From assembly GCF_018413645.1 (NCBI RefSeq), contig NZ_JAHCDA010000001.1:1712911-1776910 (forward strand): a stretch of DNA of 64,000 nucleotides. The letters run 5' to 3'. Shown here one piece after another: positions 18,795-31,563 of this stretch. This DNA comes from Roseococcus pinisoli. Its GTDB lineage: Bacteria; Pseudomonadota; Alphaproteobacteria; Acetobacterales; Acetobacteraceae. Below the pieces are notes generated by a model. The model did not search any database. It was not told the origin of the DNA and saw only the letters and a list, made by a program, of their open reading frames with translations. Positions within the stretch are counted from its first letter, which is position 1, and each line of letters begins with the position of its first letter. Both the position numbers and the translations under genes were made by a program.

Positions 18795-19247
18795 ATGGAT
18801 CTGCGGAGCCGTTTCACCACCGAGCTGAAGACCGCGATGCTGGCCCGCGACGCCGCCACCACCGGCACGCTCCGCCTGATCACGGCCAAGTTGAAGGACG
18901 TGGACATCGCCGCCCGCCCCGGCCCGCCGGTCGATGAGCCCGCCATCATCGCGATGCTGCGCGGCATGGCGAAGTCGCGCCGCGAATCCGTCGAGCTCTA
19001 CCGCCAGGGCGGCCGCGAGGAGCTGGCGGCGAAGGAGGAGGCCGAGATCGTCGTGATCGAGAGCTTCCTGCCGGCCCAGATGGACGAGGCCGGGCTGCAG
19101 GCGGCCGTCGCCGCCGCCGTGGCGGAGACGGGCGCGACGACGATCAAGGACATGGGCAAGGTGATGGCCGCGCTGAAGGCGAAGCACGCCGCGAGCCTGG
19201 ACATGGCCAAGGCCGGTCCGGCGGTGAAGGCGGCGCTCGGCGGCTGA
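18795..19247 (+). CDS. GatB/YqeY domain-containing protein
   Basis: 150 residues, start ATG at 18795 chosen because AAGGA (18781-18785) lies 9 bases upstream; an ATG at 18777 lacks this. The protein begins MDLRSRFTTELKTAMLARD and continues with TLRLITAKLKD and SFLPAQMDE, typical of the YqeY family, related to the tail domain of the GatB amidotransferase subunit and thought to bind tRNA or assist aminoacylation. Divergent carA/yqeY followed by dnaG-rpoD is common in Alphaproteobacteria; here the cyd genes and others have come in between. Confidence 0.88.
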   Translation: MDLRSRFTTELKTAMLARDAATTGTLRLITAKLKDVDIAARPGPPVDEPAIIAMLRGMAKSRRESVELYRQGGREELAAKEEAEIVVIESFLPAQMDEAGLQAAVAAAVAETGATTIKDMGKVMAALKAKHAASLDMAKAGPAVKAALGG

Positions 19248-19267
19248 GCGGCGCGCCCGGAAGGGCG

Positions 19268-19295
19268 GGCCCGGCGGTCCTGCGACCGCCGGGCC
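19268..19295. terminator. bidirectional hairpin between yqeY and DUF3126 gene
   Basis: Perfect 12-base arms GGCCCGGCGGTC and GACCGCCGGGCC close a CTGC loop between two convergent genes. There is no T-run, so it may stop RNA polymerase in both directions with help or protect 3' ends. Confidence 0.5.
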
Positions 19296-19302
19296 TCGCG
19301 GC

Positions 19303-19518
19303 TTACTGGAGGGGCAGGTCCTCGGCGAGCACCGTGATGGTGACGTGGTAGGCCACCTCGCCATCCTCGGCATCGCGGTCGACGGTGCCGATGGTCTCCG
19401 CGCCGGCCAGGACTTCGACGGGGCCGTTGCGCGTCTGCGCGGCGCGGATCATGAGGTTCGGGCTGCCCAGCAGGCGGCGGAGATGGGCCTGGACGGCCTG
19501 GATTTCGGCGGGTTTCAT
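19303..19518 (-). CDS. DUF3126 family protein (71 aa)
   Basis: Short protein beginning MKPAEIQAVQAHLRRLLG and ending with a strand-rich segment (VEVLAGAETIGTVDRD; VAYHVTITVL). This matches the small DUF3126 family found widely in Alphaproteobacteria; function is unknown. The start ATG at 19518 gives the family's usual length; a longer reading upstream is arginine-rich and unlike it. Confidence 0.8.
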   Translation of the reverse strand: MKPAEIQAVQAHLRRLLGSPNLMIRAAQTRNGPVEVLAGAETIGTVDRDAEDGEVAYHVTITVLAEDLPLQ

Positions 19519-19651
19519 GCGGCGCCGATTAGACCCGTGGGCGCGCCTTGGCAATCGAGATGGTGGTCGACCTTCTCTGGCACAGGCCGATGACGCGTGG
19601 CATGGTCGGCGCCTGCTGCTTTCGTCACCGTCGATTCCGGGAACCGTCTTC

Positions 19652-19843
19652 ATGATGCATTTTGGCCGTCTCGCGCTGAGCGTCCTCACCCTCACCGGCG
19701 GGGCGCTCCTGGTCACCGCGTGCAGCCCGAGCTTCGGTGGCGGCGGATCGCCCAGCCGCGAGGTCATCATCCTGCCGGCCGGCAGCCCCATCCCGCCGGG
19801 CGCGAGCGTCCGTTGCGTCGACGGCCGGACGCCGCCCTGCTGA
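19652..19843 (+). CDS. small lipoprotein (63 aa)
   Basis: A signal peptide with basic start and hydrophobic core is followed by the lipobox LVTAC (cysteine at about residue 24), so the mature product is a ~40-residue lipid-anchored peptide rich in Gly, Ser and Pro. Two cysteines near the C-terminus (RCVDGRTPPC) could form a disulfide. The stop at 19841-19843 abuts the stop of the convergent DUF2459 gene. No family is recognised. Confidence 0.6.
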   Translation: MMHFGRLALSVLTLTGGALLVTACSPSFGGGGSPSREVIILPAGSPIPPGASVRCVDGRTPPC

Positions 19844-20503
19844 TCAGGCGGCCGCCGATCGGGCCGGGTTGACCGGGCCGCGCGGGCGGCAGGTCCCGGC
19901 CAAGGGAAGAAGCTGGCGCATCACGGCGCCAGGCAGCATGGCGGGCTCGGCATGGACCGGGAAGCCCGCCGCCGTCAGCATCTCGGCCGTCCAGGCATTG
20001 CAGGTGTAGGCGAGGCTGTAGCCGCGCGCCGCCTCGTAGAAGGCGCTGCCCTGGACAAGGTTGAGGAAGACCGGCTCTCCCTGCGGGCCGGGCGCGAAAC
20101 TGCGCCAAAGGGCGGCCACCAGCCCCTCCAGCGCCGCCGATGTCGCAGGGAGCGCGATCATCGGGGCGTCGAAGGCTTCGGGCGGCAGGACGTTGAGCGC
20201 GGTGACCTGCATGACCGCCGGGCCCGGAAAAGGGCCGGCGAGCCATTCGGCGAAGCCCCGCGCCGGCGAAATCATGAAGTTCCGCTTGCCGAAGCCGAAC
20301 ATCAGGGCGGCCGCGCCGGGGAAGACCGTCGCGAAGGATCCCATCGCGGCGGCCGGGATGCCGATCTCCGTATGCCAGGACCGCTCGACCACCCAGATCG
20401 CCGGATGGCCGGTTGCGGCCGTGCAGGCGGCGGGCTCGGGCAGGGTGGCGCAGGCCGAGAGGCCCGCGGCCCCGGCCAGGAAGGCGCGTCTCGGCAGGCT
20501 CAA
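19844..20503 (-). CDS. DUF2459 family protein, exported
   Basis: 219 residues from a TTG start at 20503 that overlaps the cydB stop (TTGA). An N-terminal PRRAFLAGAAGLSACATL segment looks like a Tat-type or lipoprotein signal (SAC at residue ~18). The body contains VVERSWHTEIGIP and FGFGKRNFM, matching the DUF2459 family seen near urease and other clusters (an uncharacterised, probably periplasmic protein). Its tight coupling to cydAB suggests a role in the same envelope process, but none is known. Confidence 0.75.
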   Translation of the reverse strand: MSLPRRAFLAGAAGLSACATLPEPAACTAATGHPAIWVVERSWHTEIGIPAAAMGSFATVFPGAAALMFGFGKRNFMISPARGFAEWLAGPFPGPAVMQVTALNVLPPEAFDAPMIALPATSAALEGLVAALWRSFAPGPQGEPVFLNLVQGSAFYEAARGYSLAYTCNAWTAEMLTAAGFPVHAEPAMLPGAVMRQLLPLAGTCRPRGPVNPARSAAA

Positions 20504-21510
20504 TAGTACTTCAGCTCCCGTGCCTTGCCGCCGAAGATGCGCCAGATGAAGAAGGTGTAGACGCCGATCAGGGGCAGCACCGCCAGCGCGCCGACCAGGA
20601 TGATGATCAGCGATTCCGGCGCGCTCGCCGCCTCGAAAATCGTCATGCGCCCGGGCACGACATAGGGCCAGAAGCTATAGGCCAGCCCCTGGAAGCACAG
20701 CACGAAGATCGTCGCGGTGGAGGCGAAGGGCACCCAGTCCAGCGAATGGTCGGGCCGCGGGTAGCGCTTGAGGAAGATGTGCAGCAGCAGGAAGAGCGCG
20801 CCGCTCGCCAGCGGGATGGGGGCGAGGCCGAAGATCTGCGGCAGGCCGAACCAGCGCTCGAAGATGCGCGGGCTGGCCAGCGGCGTGGCCGCGCTCACCG
20901 CGATCACGCCCGCCCAGGTGGCGTAGAGGGCGCGGCGGGCCCAGCGCGCGGCCATCAGCTGCAGTTCCCCCTCGGTGCGCCAGATCAGCCAGCAGGCGCC
21001 GATCAGCGTATAGCCCGCGACGGTGAAAAGGCCGGTGAGCAGGGCGAAGGCCAGCGGCATCCAGCCCGGCGCGAAGCCCAGGATATAGGAGCCGAGCATC
21101 CAGCCCTGGCTGAAGGCCGCCAGGATGGAGCTGCCCTGGAAGACCATGTCCCAGCGCGGCTTCTGGGCTGCGGGCGCCTTGACGCGGAACTCGAAGGCCA
21201 CGCCGCGCAGGATCAGCCCCATCAGCATCAGCGCCACGGGAACGTAGAGCGCCGTCAGGATGAGGCCATGCGCGGCCGGGAAGGCCACGAGCAGGATGCC
21301 GACGCCGAGCACGAGCCAGGTTTCGTTCGCGTCCCAGAACGGACCGATGCTCGCGATCATCCGGTCGCGCGTCGCCTCGTCCGAGGTGGAGCGCAGCAGG
21401 ACGCCGACGCCGAGGTCGAAGCCGTCGAGTACGGCGTAGAGCAGCATGGAGACGGCCATCAGCACCGCGAAGGTGATGGGCAGCCAGGCGCCTTCGGGAA
21501 GGAGTTCCAT
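20500..21510 (-). CDS. cydB: cytochrome bd-type ubiquinol oxidase subunit II
   Basis: 336 residues with eight or nine predicted membrane helices. N-terminal LYAVLDGFDLGVGVL (residues ~25-40) and GPFWDANETWLVL (~52-64) are the standard CydB motifs. It stabilises the haem site of CydA. No small cydX-type peptide lies between cydB and the next gene, since the two overlap. It begins 5 bases after cydA. Confidence 0.93.
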   Translation of the reverse strand: MELLPEGAWLPITFAVLMAVSMLLYAVLDGFDLGVGVLLRSTSDEATRDRMIASIGPFWDANETWLVLGVGILLVAFPAAHGLILTALYVPVALMLMGLILRGVAFEFRVKAPAAQKPRWDMVFQGSSILAAFSQGWMLGSYILGFAPGWMPLAFALLTGLFTVAGYTLIGACWLIWRTEGELQLMAARWARRALYATWAGVIAVSAATPLASPRIFERWFGLPQIFGLAPIPLASGALFLLLHIFLKRYPRPDHSLDWVPFASTATIFVLCFQGLAYSFWPYVVPGRMTIFEAASAPESLIIILVGALAVLPLIGVYTFFIWRIFGGKARELKYY

Positions 21511-21515
21511 CTCGG

Positions 21516-22859
21516 TTACTCCGCGACCAGGGGCTTGAGGGGATCGGAGGGGCCGAGCTCCTCCGGCTCGGGGGAGGCGGGCCGCTTGGCCAGGTGCATC
21601 AGCGTCAGCACATAGGCGATCAGCAGGCCGCCATAGAGCAGCAGGTACATGATCAGCGAGCTCAGCACGGTCCCGGCCGGGGTGGGGCCCACCGCGTCAT
21701 GGGTGCGCAGCACGCCGGTGACGAGCCAGGGCTGGCGGCCGATCTCGGTGACGTACCAGCCGGCCAGGGTCGCGACCCAGCCGGAGAAGGTCATCGCCGC
21801 CAGGGCCCGGGCCATCCAGGGCGTGACGCCGCGGCGCAGCTTCCACAGCGACCACCAGGAGACGAGCAGCATGAGCACGCCCATGCCGACCATGATCCGG
21901 AAGGCGAAGAAGACCGGCGCCACGGGCGGGTGATTGCCGATGAACTCGTTCAGGCCACGGATCTCGCCATCGGCCGAATGGGTCAGGATCCAGCTGGCGA
22001 GGTTGGGGATCTCGATCTCGAAGCGGTTGCTGCGGGTCGCCTCGTCGGGGATGGCGAAAAGCCGCAGCCCGGCGCCGCGCTCGGTCTCCCAGACGCCTTC
22101 CATCGCCGCGACCTTCTGCGGCTGGTGTTCCAGCGTGTTCAGCCCGTGCAGGTCGCCCACGAAGATCTGCACGGGAACCAGCACGGCCGCGACGGTCACG
22201 CCGGTCCGCAGCGCGCGCAGCACGCCGGCCGAGCGGTCGCCGCGCAGCCAGCGCAGGGCCGAGAGCCCGGCGATCAGGAAGGCGGCGGTCAGGCCCGAGG
22301 CGAGGAGCATATGCGCCAGGCGGTAGGGCATGGAGGGGTTGAAGACGATGGCCCACCAGTCGACGGCATGGGCGATGCCGTCGCGCATCTCGAAGCCGGC
22401 CGGCGTCTGCATCCAGGAATTCAGCGCCAGGATCCAGAAGGCCGAGAGCGTGGTCCCGCCGGCGACCAGCACGGTCGCGAAGGTGTGGAACCAGTTGGGC
22501 ACGCGGCCGTAGCCGAAGAGCATGACGGCGAGGAAGGAGGCCTCGAGGAAGAAGGCCGTGATGATCTCATAGGCCAGCAGGGGGCCGGCGATATTGCCGA
22601 CATGCTGCATGTAGCCCGGCCAGTTGGTGCCGAACTGGAAGCTCATGGTGACGCCGGAAACCACGCCCATGGCGAAGCTCAGCGCGAAGACCTTCACCCA
22701 GAAGCGGTAGGCGTCCATCCAGGCGCTGTCCTTCGTGGCGTCAAAGCGCAGCTTGAAGAACAGCAGGAACCAGCCGGTGGCGATGGTGATGGTGGGAAAG
22801 AGGATGTGGAAGGAGATGTTGGCCGCGAACTGCATGCGGGCAAGCAAGAGCGGGTCCAT
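21516..22859 (-). CDS. cydA: cytochrome bd-type ubiquinol oxidase subunit I (short Q-loop, CIO-like)
   Basis: 447 residues from the ATG at 22859 (MDPLLLARMQF), the normal N-terminus. The haem b595 ligand histidine lies in ISFHILFP (residue ~19), the second in LAHMLLASGLTAAF (~185), and GRQPWLVTGVLRT is the conserved quinol-side motif. The Q-loop between helices VI and VII is short, as in the cyanide-insensitive (CIO) subtype. The complex oxidises ubiquinol and reduces oxygen at high affinity without pumping protons. The gene starts 2 bases after the upstream regulator, which probably controls it. Confidence 0.93.
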   Translation of the reverse strand: MDPLLLARMQFAANISFHILFPTITIATGWFLLFFKLRFDATKDSAWMDAYRFWVKVFALSFAMGVVSGVTMSFQFGTNWPGYMQHVGNIAGPLLAYEIITAFFLEASFLAVMLFGYGRVPNWFHTFATVLVAGGTTLSAFWILALNSWMQTPAGFEMRDGIAHAVDWWAIVFNPSMPYRLAHMLLASGLTAAFLIAGLSALRWLRGDRSAGVLRALRTGVTVAAVLVPVQIFVGDLHGLNTLEHQPQKVAAMEGVWETERGAGLRLFAIPDEATRSNRFEIEIPNLASWILTHSADGEIRGLNEFIGNHPPVAPVFFAFRIMVGMGVLMLLVSWWSLWKLRRGVTPWMARALAAMTFSGWVATLAGWYVTEIGRQPWLVTGVLRTHDAVGPTPAGTVLSSLIMYLLLYGGLLIAYVLTLMHLAKRPASPEPEELGPSDPLKPLVAE

Positions 22860-22861
22860 GG

Positions 22862-23485
22862 TCAGGCGTCCTTCTTCTTCTCGTTCTCCGCCGAGCGGCG
22901 TGGCGCCGCATCGGCCTTGCCGCGGCGCCGGCCCTTGCCGGTGACGATCTGCTGGAAACGGTCGGTCGCCTCCAGGACCTTGGCGACGCGGCCCCCCATC
23001 TTCAGCAGCGCGATGAGGCGCTCGTCCGGGAGACCCTGCACGTCGTTGGCCCATCCCGTCAGCAAAGAAATGACGTCATGGAGGTTGTGCATGCGCCCCT
23101 GGGCATGGCGCTCGGCCTCGGTCGAGGGCTTCTGCAGCAGGACGTCGCGCAGCAGGGTGAGGGTGGGGTCGATCTCGCGCTTGCGGCGCTCCTCGGCGAG
23201 GATGCGGACGATCTGCCAGACGTCCTCGGGCGTGGAGAAATGCTCCCGCCGGTCGCCGGGGAGGTGCTGCAGCCGCACGAGCCGCCAGGTCTCGAGCTCC
23301 TTGAGGCCCATGGAGACGTTGGAGCGGGAGAAGCCGAGCGAGGCCACGATGTCGTCGGCGTTGAGCGGCCGGTCGGAAAGGAAGAGCAGGGCGTAGATCT
23401 GGCCGACGGTGCGGTTGATCCCCCATCGGGAGCCCATCTCGCCGAAATGGAGGACGAAGGCGGCGGTGGCGGGAGGGAGATCCAT
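22862..23485 (-). CDS. MarR/GbsR-type transcriptional regulator
   Basis: 207 residues. The winged helix-turn-helix (GSRWGINRTVGQIYALLFLSD, then LNADDIVASLGFSRSNVSMGLKELE, residues ~15-65) is typical of the GbsR branch. The C-terminus is long, basic and probably disordered. It is the first gene of the operon with cydA and cydB, so it likely regulates the oxidase and itself. The ATG at 23485 is the family start; an in-frame ATG further up would add a short hydrophobic stretch. A palindrome sits at the predicted transcription start. Confidence 0.8.
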   Translation of the reverse strand: MDLPPATAAFVLHFGEMGSRWGINRTVGQIYALLFLSDRPLNADDIVASLGFSRSNVSMGLKELETWRLVRLQHLPGDRREHFSTPEDVWQIVRILAEERRKREIDPTLTLLRDVLLQKPSTEAERHAQGRMHNLHDVISLLTGWANDVQGLPDERLIALLKMGGRVAKVLEATDRFQQIVTGKGRRRGKADAAPRRSAENEKKKDA

Positions 23486-23498
23486 GAGCGTCAGTATG

Positions 23499-23549
23499 TT
23501 CAGTAATTTCTGAAAATTCAATATAGGGAAATCGCGGTTCCGTACCGAA
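23499..23549 (-). promoter_or_regulatory. promoter and operator of the regulator-cydAB operon
   Basis: On the minus strand TTCGGT (23544-23549), 18-base spacer, TATATT (23520-23525). Just downstream, across the expected start point, is an inverted repeat TTCAG-N6-CTGAA (23499-23514), well placed for autorepression by the MarR-like protein. This is the only clearly AT-rich stretch in the neighbourhood and is shared with the divergent dnaG. Confidence 0.5.
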
Positions 23550-23576
23550 TTCCGAACCACTAGGATCGCAGCCCCC

Positions 23577-25364
23577 ATGGCACTCCCACAAAACTTCCTG
23601 GACGAGCTGCGCGTCCGCACGCCGATGGCGAGCCTTGTCGGCCGCCGCGTGCGCCTCTCGAAATCCGGCCGCAACTGGAAGGGCCTCTGCCCCTTCCACA
23701 ACGAGAAGTCGCCCTCCTTCTATGTCTACGAGGACAGCTTCCACTGCTTCGGCTGCGGCGCGCACGGGGATGCCTTCGCCTTCGTCATGCGCGCCGAGGG
23801 CGGCGGCTTCATGGAGGCCGTCGAGCGCCTGGCGGGGGAGGCCGGGCTCGACATCCCCAAGCCCACGCCCGAGGCCGCGGCCCGCGACCGCCGCGCCCGG
23901 GACCTGCATGGCGTCCTCCAAGCGGCCGAGGCCGCCTATGCCCGGCGGCTCCACCTGCCCGAGGGCGCGGAGGCGCTGGCCTATCTCCGCAACCGCGGTC
24001 TGACCGACGAGACGATCCGCAAGTTCGGCCTCGGATGGTCCGGCGCGGGGCGTGGCGCCCTGGCCGCCGAGCTGCGCGAGGAGGGCATCCAGCAGTCCCA
24101 GCTGCTCGAGGCCGGGCTCATGCAGGAGCGCGAGGAGGGGCGCGCGGTCGACCTCTTCTTCAACCGCGTGATGTTCCCCATCCGCGACCGCCGCGGGCGC
24201 AGCGTGAGCTTCGGCGGCCGCATCCTCGGCGACGGCCAGCCCAAATACGTGAACGGGCCCGAGACGGCGCTCTTCTCCAAGCGGCGCAACCTCTACGCCC
24301 TGGATCTGGCGCGGGAGGGGGTGTTCCGTGGCGCGAGCCTGCTCGTCGTCGAGGGCTACATGGACGTGATCGCCCTGCACCAGGCGGGCTTCGGCGGCGC
24401 GGTCGCGCCCCTCGGCACGGCGCTGACCGAGGAGCAGCTGAACGCGCTCTGGCAGGTCAGCCCGGAGCCGGTGCTCTGCTTCGACGGCGATGCCGCCGGC
24501 ACCCGCGCCGCCGCCCGCGCGGCGGAGCTGGCCCTGCCGCTGTTGGCGCCCGAGCGCTCGCTCCGCTTCATGACCCTGCCGGCGGGCGAGGACCCGGATA
24601 CGCTGATCCGCCGGAGCGGCGCGCGGGGCTTCCAGGCGGCGCTGGAGGCGGCGCAGCCGCTGTCCGAGGCACTGTTCGGCCTGATCGTCGGCGGCAAGGC
24701 CCCCACGGCGCCGGAAGCCCGCGCCGCGCTGCGGAACCGCCTCTCCGCCGCCGCCCAGACCATCCCGGACAAGGCGCTGGCCTCGGAATTCCGCCGCTCC
24801 CTGCTGGACCGCTTCTTTTCCCTCACCAAGCGCCCGGGCCTCCGGGCCGTGCCGCGCCACCCCCGGCCGGAGCCCGACCGGGAGGCCGCGCAGGCCAAGC
24901 GGGCGCGCATCCTGCTGGCCATCTGCCTCCATCACCCCGAGCTGCTGGCGGACATCGAGGAGCCCCTGCTGCTCCTGGATTTACCGGCAGGAGCGCCACA
25001 GCAGGTGAGGAATGCGCTTTTGGCCTGGGTTCCAGAGGCTTCACGCCTTGACTCGGATGAGTTGATCGCCCACCTCGCGAGCGGTGAGGCCGCATCAGCC
25101 AGCCAATGGGTGTTGAAGGTTCCCGACCTGCCTCAGGAGGCGGGTCCGGGCGGGCAGCCCAAGGAGGCGCTTGATGCGTTCTGGCAGTTCTTTGGCTTTC
25201 TGCGAGGCGAGGCGGAGCTGGCCGAGGATGCTCGGGCAGCGCGGGAGGCGTTTGAGGCTCAGGGCGACGTCGCCACCCAAACCCGGCTGATCCGGCTGAC
25301 CGAGGCGCTCGACGCGCTGCGGCGCGGTGAGGTCGAGGCCGAGCCGAACGAGACGATTGAGTAG
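23577..25364 (+). CDS. dnaG: DNA primase
   Basis: 595 residues. The N-terminal zinc-binding motif is [11 protein letters not shown] with [10 protein letters not shown] (residues ~38-63), the primase core follows, the TOPRIM domain holds VVEGYMDVI (~260) and [11 protein letters not shown] (~300), and a C-terminal helicase-binding region closes the protein. It makes RNA primers for replication. The codon use is uniform except for a slightly AT-richer patch near 24980-25120. It is followed by rpoD on the same strand, the classical macromolecular-synthesis pairing. Confidence 0.95.
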   Translation: MALPQNFLDELRVRTPMASLVGRRVRLSKSGRNWKGLCPFHNEKSPSFYVYEDSFHCFGCGAHGDAFAFVMRAEGGGFMEAVERLAGEAGLDIPKPTPEAAARDRRARDLHGVLQAAEAAYARRLHLPEGAEALAYLRNRGLTDETIRKFGLGWSGAGRGALAAELREEGIQQSQLLEAGLMQEREEGRAVDLFFNRVMFPIRDRRGRSVSFGGRILGDGQPKYVNGPETALFSKRRNLYALDLAREGVFRGASLLVVEGYMDVIALHQAGFGGAVAPLGTALTEEQLNALWQVSPEPVLCFDGDAAGTRAAARAAELALPLLAPERSLRFMTLPAGEDPDTLIRRSGARGFQAALEAAQPLSEALFGLIVGGKAPTAPEARAALRNRLSAAAQTIPDKALASEFRRSLLDRFFSLTKRPGLRAVPRHPRPEPDREAAQAKRARILLAICLHHPELLADIEEPLLLLDLPAGAPQQVRNALLAWVPEASRLDSDELIAHLASGEAASASQWVLKVPDLPQEAGPGGQPKEALDAFWQFFGFLRGEAELAEDARAAREAFEAQGDVATQTRLIRLTEALDALRRGEVEAEPNETIE

Positions 25365-25407
25365 TGAGCTAGAGGGGGAGGGCTCCCCCGTGACGAAGGA
25401 GCAGCGG

Positions 25408-27317
<1,910 letters not shown>

Positions 27318-27321
<4 letters not shown>

Positions 27322-27890
27322 TCCGGCTGGTCGAACCCACCACGCGGGTCGCCGTCGAGGTGACCTTCCTGCGGATGGACGAGGCGCCCAAGGAACGCGC
27401 GCCCGCCCTGCCGCCCGGGCTGGAGGTGGAACGCCTGTTTCCGCGCTGCAGCGTGCCGCATTACCGGCACCTCTACGCGGAAGTGGGCAACGACTACGTC
27501 TGGTGGCTGCGGCGGACGCTGACCGACCGGGAGCTCGACCAGATTCTGGACGACCGGGCGATCAGCATCAGCGTGCTGCGGGACGCGGAAGGCGAGATCG
27601 GCTTCTACGAGCTCGACCGGCGGTCCTGGCCCGTCATCAACCTGGCCTATTTCGGGCTGATGGGGCGGGGGATTGGCCTCGGCGTCGGCATGCCGTTCCT
27701 GCATCACGCCATCGCGACCGCCTGGGGCGAGAATTGCGCGGCGCTGACCGTGAATACCTGCACGGCCGATCACCCCCGCGCCCTGCCCAACTATGTCAGG
27801 GCCGGCTTCCGGAAGCTGCGGACGGTGCGTGAGGAATGGCCGGTGCCCGACCGGCTGGGCCTTCCCATTCCGGACCGGCTGAAAATCTAG
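27318..27890 (+). CDS. GNAT family N-acetyltransferase
   Basis: 190 residues. The acetyl-CoA-binding core appears as [19 protein letters not shown] followed by [20 protein letters not shown], the standard order in GNAT enzymes. The ATG overlaps the rpoD stop by 4 bases (ATGA), so it is co-expressed with the sigma factor. Substrate unknown; a small-molecule or protein N-acetyltransferase is possible. Confidence 0.8.
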
Positions 27891-27897
27891 GGCTAAA

Positions 27898-27917
27898 CCG
27901 GGCCGGCGACGGCCCGG
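27898..27917 (+). terminator. hairpin after the dnaG-rpoD-GNAT operon
   Basis: CCGGGCC (27898-27904), loop GGCGAC, GGCCCGG (27911-27917), then GTAATT. The stem is strong but the T-run is poor. It separates two convergent genes. Confidence 0.5.
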
Positions 27918-27933
27918 GTAATTCCGGCCTGGG

Positions 27934-28137
27934 CTAGCTCAGCAGCCAGCCGATGACAACGATGCCGCCGCAAAGCAGCAGCGCGGCCCGGGCGACCACC
28001 CAGAACTCTCCGTTGATGGTGCCTTCCTCCGGCTTGCTGGAGCGGATGACGCGGTTGCGGCTGGGCCGGAGAAACATGGCCGGAGCCATGGCGCGCTGTG
28101 GGGGCATCGCGATCGGACCTTCCTGGATTTGAACCAT
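27934..28137 (-). CDS. small single-pass membrane protein (67 aa or shorter)
   Basis: The C-terminal ~25 residues form one membrane helix ([22 protein letters not shown]); the N-terminal half is basic. ATG codons at residues 1, 11, 17 and 21 are all possible starts. A promoter-like sequence lies about 65 bases upstream. No family recognised. Confidence 0.5.
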   Translation of the reverse strand: MVQIQEGPIAMPPQRAMAPAMFLRPSRNRVIRSSKPEEGTINGEFWVVARAALLLCGGIVVIGWLLS

Positions 28138-28199
28138 GGGACCGGTACGGCGTCGTCCTTCGGGCAGGACGGCAACCTTCGGGGGTGTTTGTGACCCTT

Positions 28200-28227
28200 A
28201 TAATACTCCTGGTTGCATGTCCATGAA
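28200..28227 (-). promoter_or_regulatory. possible promoter of the small membrane-protein gene
   Basis: On the minus strand TTCATG (28222-28227) and TATTAT (28200-28205) with a 16-base spacer in an AT-rich pocket of an otherwise GC-rich gap between the tRNA and the small gene. Confidence 0.35.
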
Positions 28228-28316
28228 TATCACCCGCTCTGCGTGTGGCTCCGCAGGCGCGTGAACGGCGCGGGACGGCAGCACGGAAATCCGGAGGATG
28301 TGGGGGTCGGCTCCCT

Positions 28317-28390
28317 TGCGCCCGGCAGGACTTGAACCCGCAACCAAGCCGTTATGAGCGGCCCGCTCTAACCAGTTGAGCTACGGGCGC
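28317..28390 (-). tRNA. tRNA with CAU anticodon, probably Ile2 (lysidine-modified)
   Basis: On the minus strand the 74-nt sequence has a 7-bp acceptor stem (GCGCCCG / CGGGCGC), D-arm with GCTCAACTGGTTAGAGC, an anticodon loop CTCATAA, and a T-arm GCGGGTTCAAGTCCTGC. CCA is not encoded. The anticodon CAU fits elongator Met or Ile2; the T-arm and variable region (CTTGGTTGCGGGTTCAAG) resemble Ile2, which reads AUA after lysidine modification by TilS. I favour Ile2. Confidence 0.85.
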
Positions 28391-28513
28391 GAAGGGGAGG
28401 CGTTTTGTGCGGCATTTCCCGGCCTGACGGCAAGACGCCGGGCCGGGACGATGACGCGGAACCCGGTCATGCCGTTGGGCAGGACCGGGGGAAGGCTTAG
28501 GAAGAAGGCGAGA

Positions 28514-29062
28514 TCAGGCCTGCTTGTCCGCGCGGGCGGCCTTGGCGCGGTCGATGGCCTGCTGGATCAGGACCTTCGCCTCGTCGGCGCCGCCCCAGCC
28601 CAGGACCTTCACCCACTTGCCGGGCTCGAGATCCTTGTAGTGCTCGAAGAAGTGCCGGATCTGGTCGAGCGTGATCTGCGGCAGGTCCGAGATCGTGTTC
28701 ACGTTCACGTAGCGCTGCGTGAGCTTGGGCGAGGGCACGGCGATGATCTTCTCGTCCCCGCCGCCGTCATCTTCCATCTTCAGCACGCCCACGGGGCGGA
28801 CGTTGATGATGGCGCCGGGCGCGATCGGGCGCGTATTGGCCACGAGCACGTCGATCGGGTCCCCGTCGTCGCTCAGCGTGTGCGGCACGAAGCCGTAGTT
28901 ACCCGGGTAGCGCATCGGCGTGTACAGGAACCGGTCGACGAAGAGCGCCCCGGCCTCCTTGTCCATCTCGTATTTGATGGGCTCGCCGCCGATGCTCACC
29001 TCGATGATGACGTTCAGGTCTTCCGGCGGATTCTTGCCGATGGGGATGGCGTTCAGGTTCAT
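28514..29062 (-). CDS. ppa: inorganic pyrophosphatase (soluble, family I)
   Basis: 182 residues. Metal and substrate motifs are present: [40 protein letters not shown] (the signature with three aspartates, about residues 65-74) and [11 protein letters not shown]. It hydrolyses pyrophosphate in the cytoplasm and pulls biosynthetic reactions forward. It is divergent from a membrane proton pyrophosphatase, so both pyrophosphate-consuming routes start from one 171-bp intergenic region. The CAU tRNA lies downstream. Confidence 0.96.
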   Translation of the reverse strand: MNLNAIPIGKNPPEDLNVIIEVSIGGEPIKYEMDKEAGALFVDRFLYTPMRYPGNYGFVPHTLSDDGDPIDVLVANTRPIAPGAIINVRPVGVLKMEDDGGGDEKIIAVPSPKLTQRYVNVNTISDLPQITLDQIRHFFEHYKDLEPGKWVKVLGWGGADEAKVLIQQAIDRAKAARADKQA

Positions 29063-29233
29063 CAGATGGGCTCCGAAGCGGGGCGGATGGCGGTTGTGCG
29101 AGGGTCAAACCACAAAAACGTTCCGCGCGCGAGGGATGGGCGCCTTTTGTTGCGCGGCGCGCGAAGCGCGGCCTAACCTCCTGGAAACCGCTTCCAAAAG
29201 GCGGCGAAGCAAAAGAAGAAGAGGGGAGTCTAA

Positions 29234-31351
<2,118 letters not shown>

Positions 31352-31361
31352 GTTTTGCCCT

Positions 31362-31461
31362 CAAACGCCGGGCGCGCGCTCCGCGCGCTTGGCTTCGCCG
31401 CACGGAGGGCGTGCTGACGGACAAGTCGGTGGGGCGGCGCCGGCCGCGTTGCGGCCGGATC
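31362..31461 (+). repeat. two-hairpin intergenic repeat, copy B
   Basis: Second copy of the element at 9098-9198, same orientation, starting 10 bases after the hppA stop. Hairpin 1 is GCGCGCG, loop CTC, CGCGCGC (31372-31388). Hairpin 2 is CCGGCCGC, loop GTT, GCGGCCGG (31440-31458). GGCTTCGCCGC, ACGGAG and the 18-base block TGGGGCGGCGCCGGCCGC are identical to copy A. Confidence 0.8.
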
Positions 31462-31504
31462 CTCTTAGGGAGTGGCTCCGGCCTTCGGCGATGCCGCTGC
31501 TGCC

Positions 31505-31539
31505 AAAAGAAAAGGGCCGCCGGATTGCTCCGGCGGCCC
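31505..31539 (-). terminator. intrinsic terminator of the ompA gene
   Basis: On the minus strand, 11-base perfect arms GGGCCGCCGGA / TCCGGCGGCCC (31514-31539) with a four-base loop are followed by TTTTCTTTT (complement of 31505-31513). It lies 25 bases after the ompA stop. Confidence 0.85.
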
Positions 31540-31563
31540 CATTCGTTTCGACCTGCGGCTGGA

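Noticed and set aside
28396..28480. hairpin CCCGGCC ... GGCCGGG between ppa and the tRNA as a ppa terminator
   Set aside because: The loop is about 17 bases and no U-run follows on the minus strand; the pairing could be chance in GC-rich DNA.
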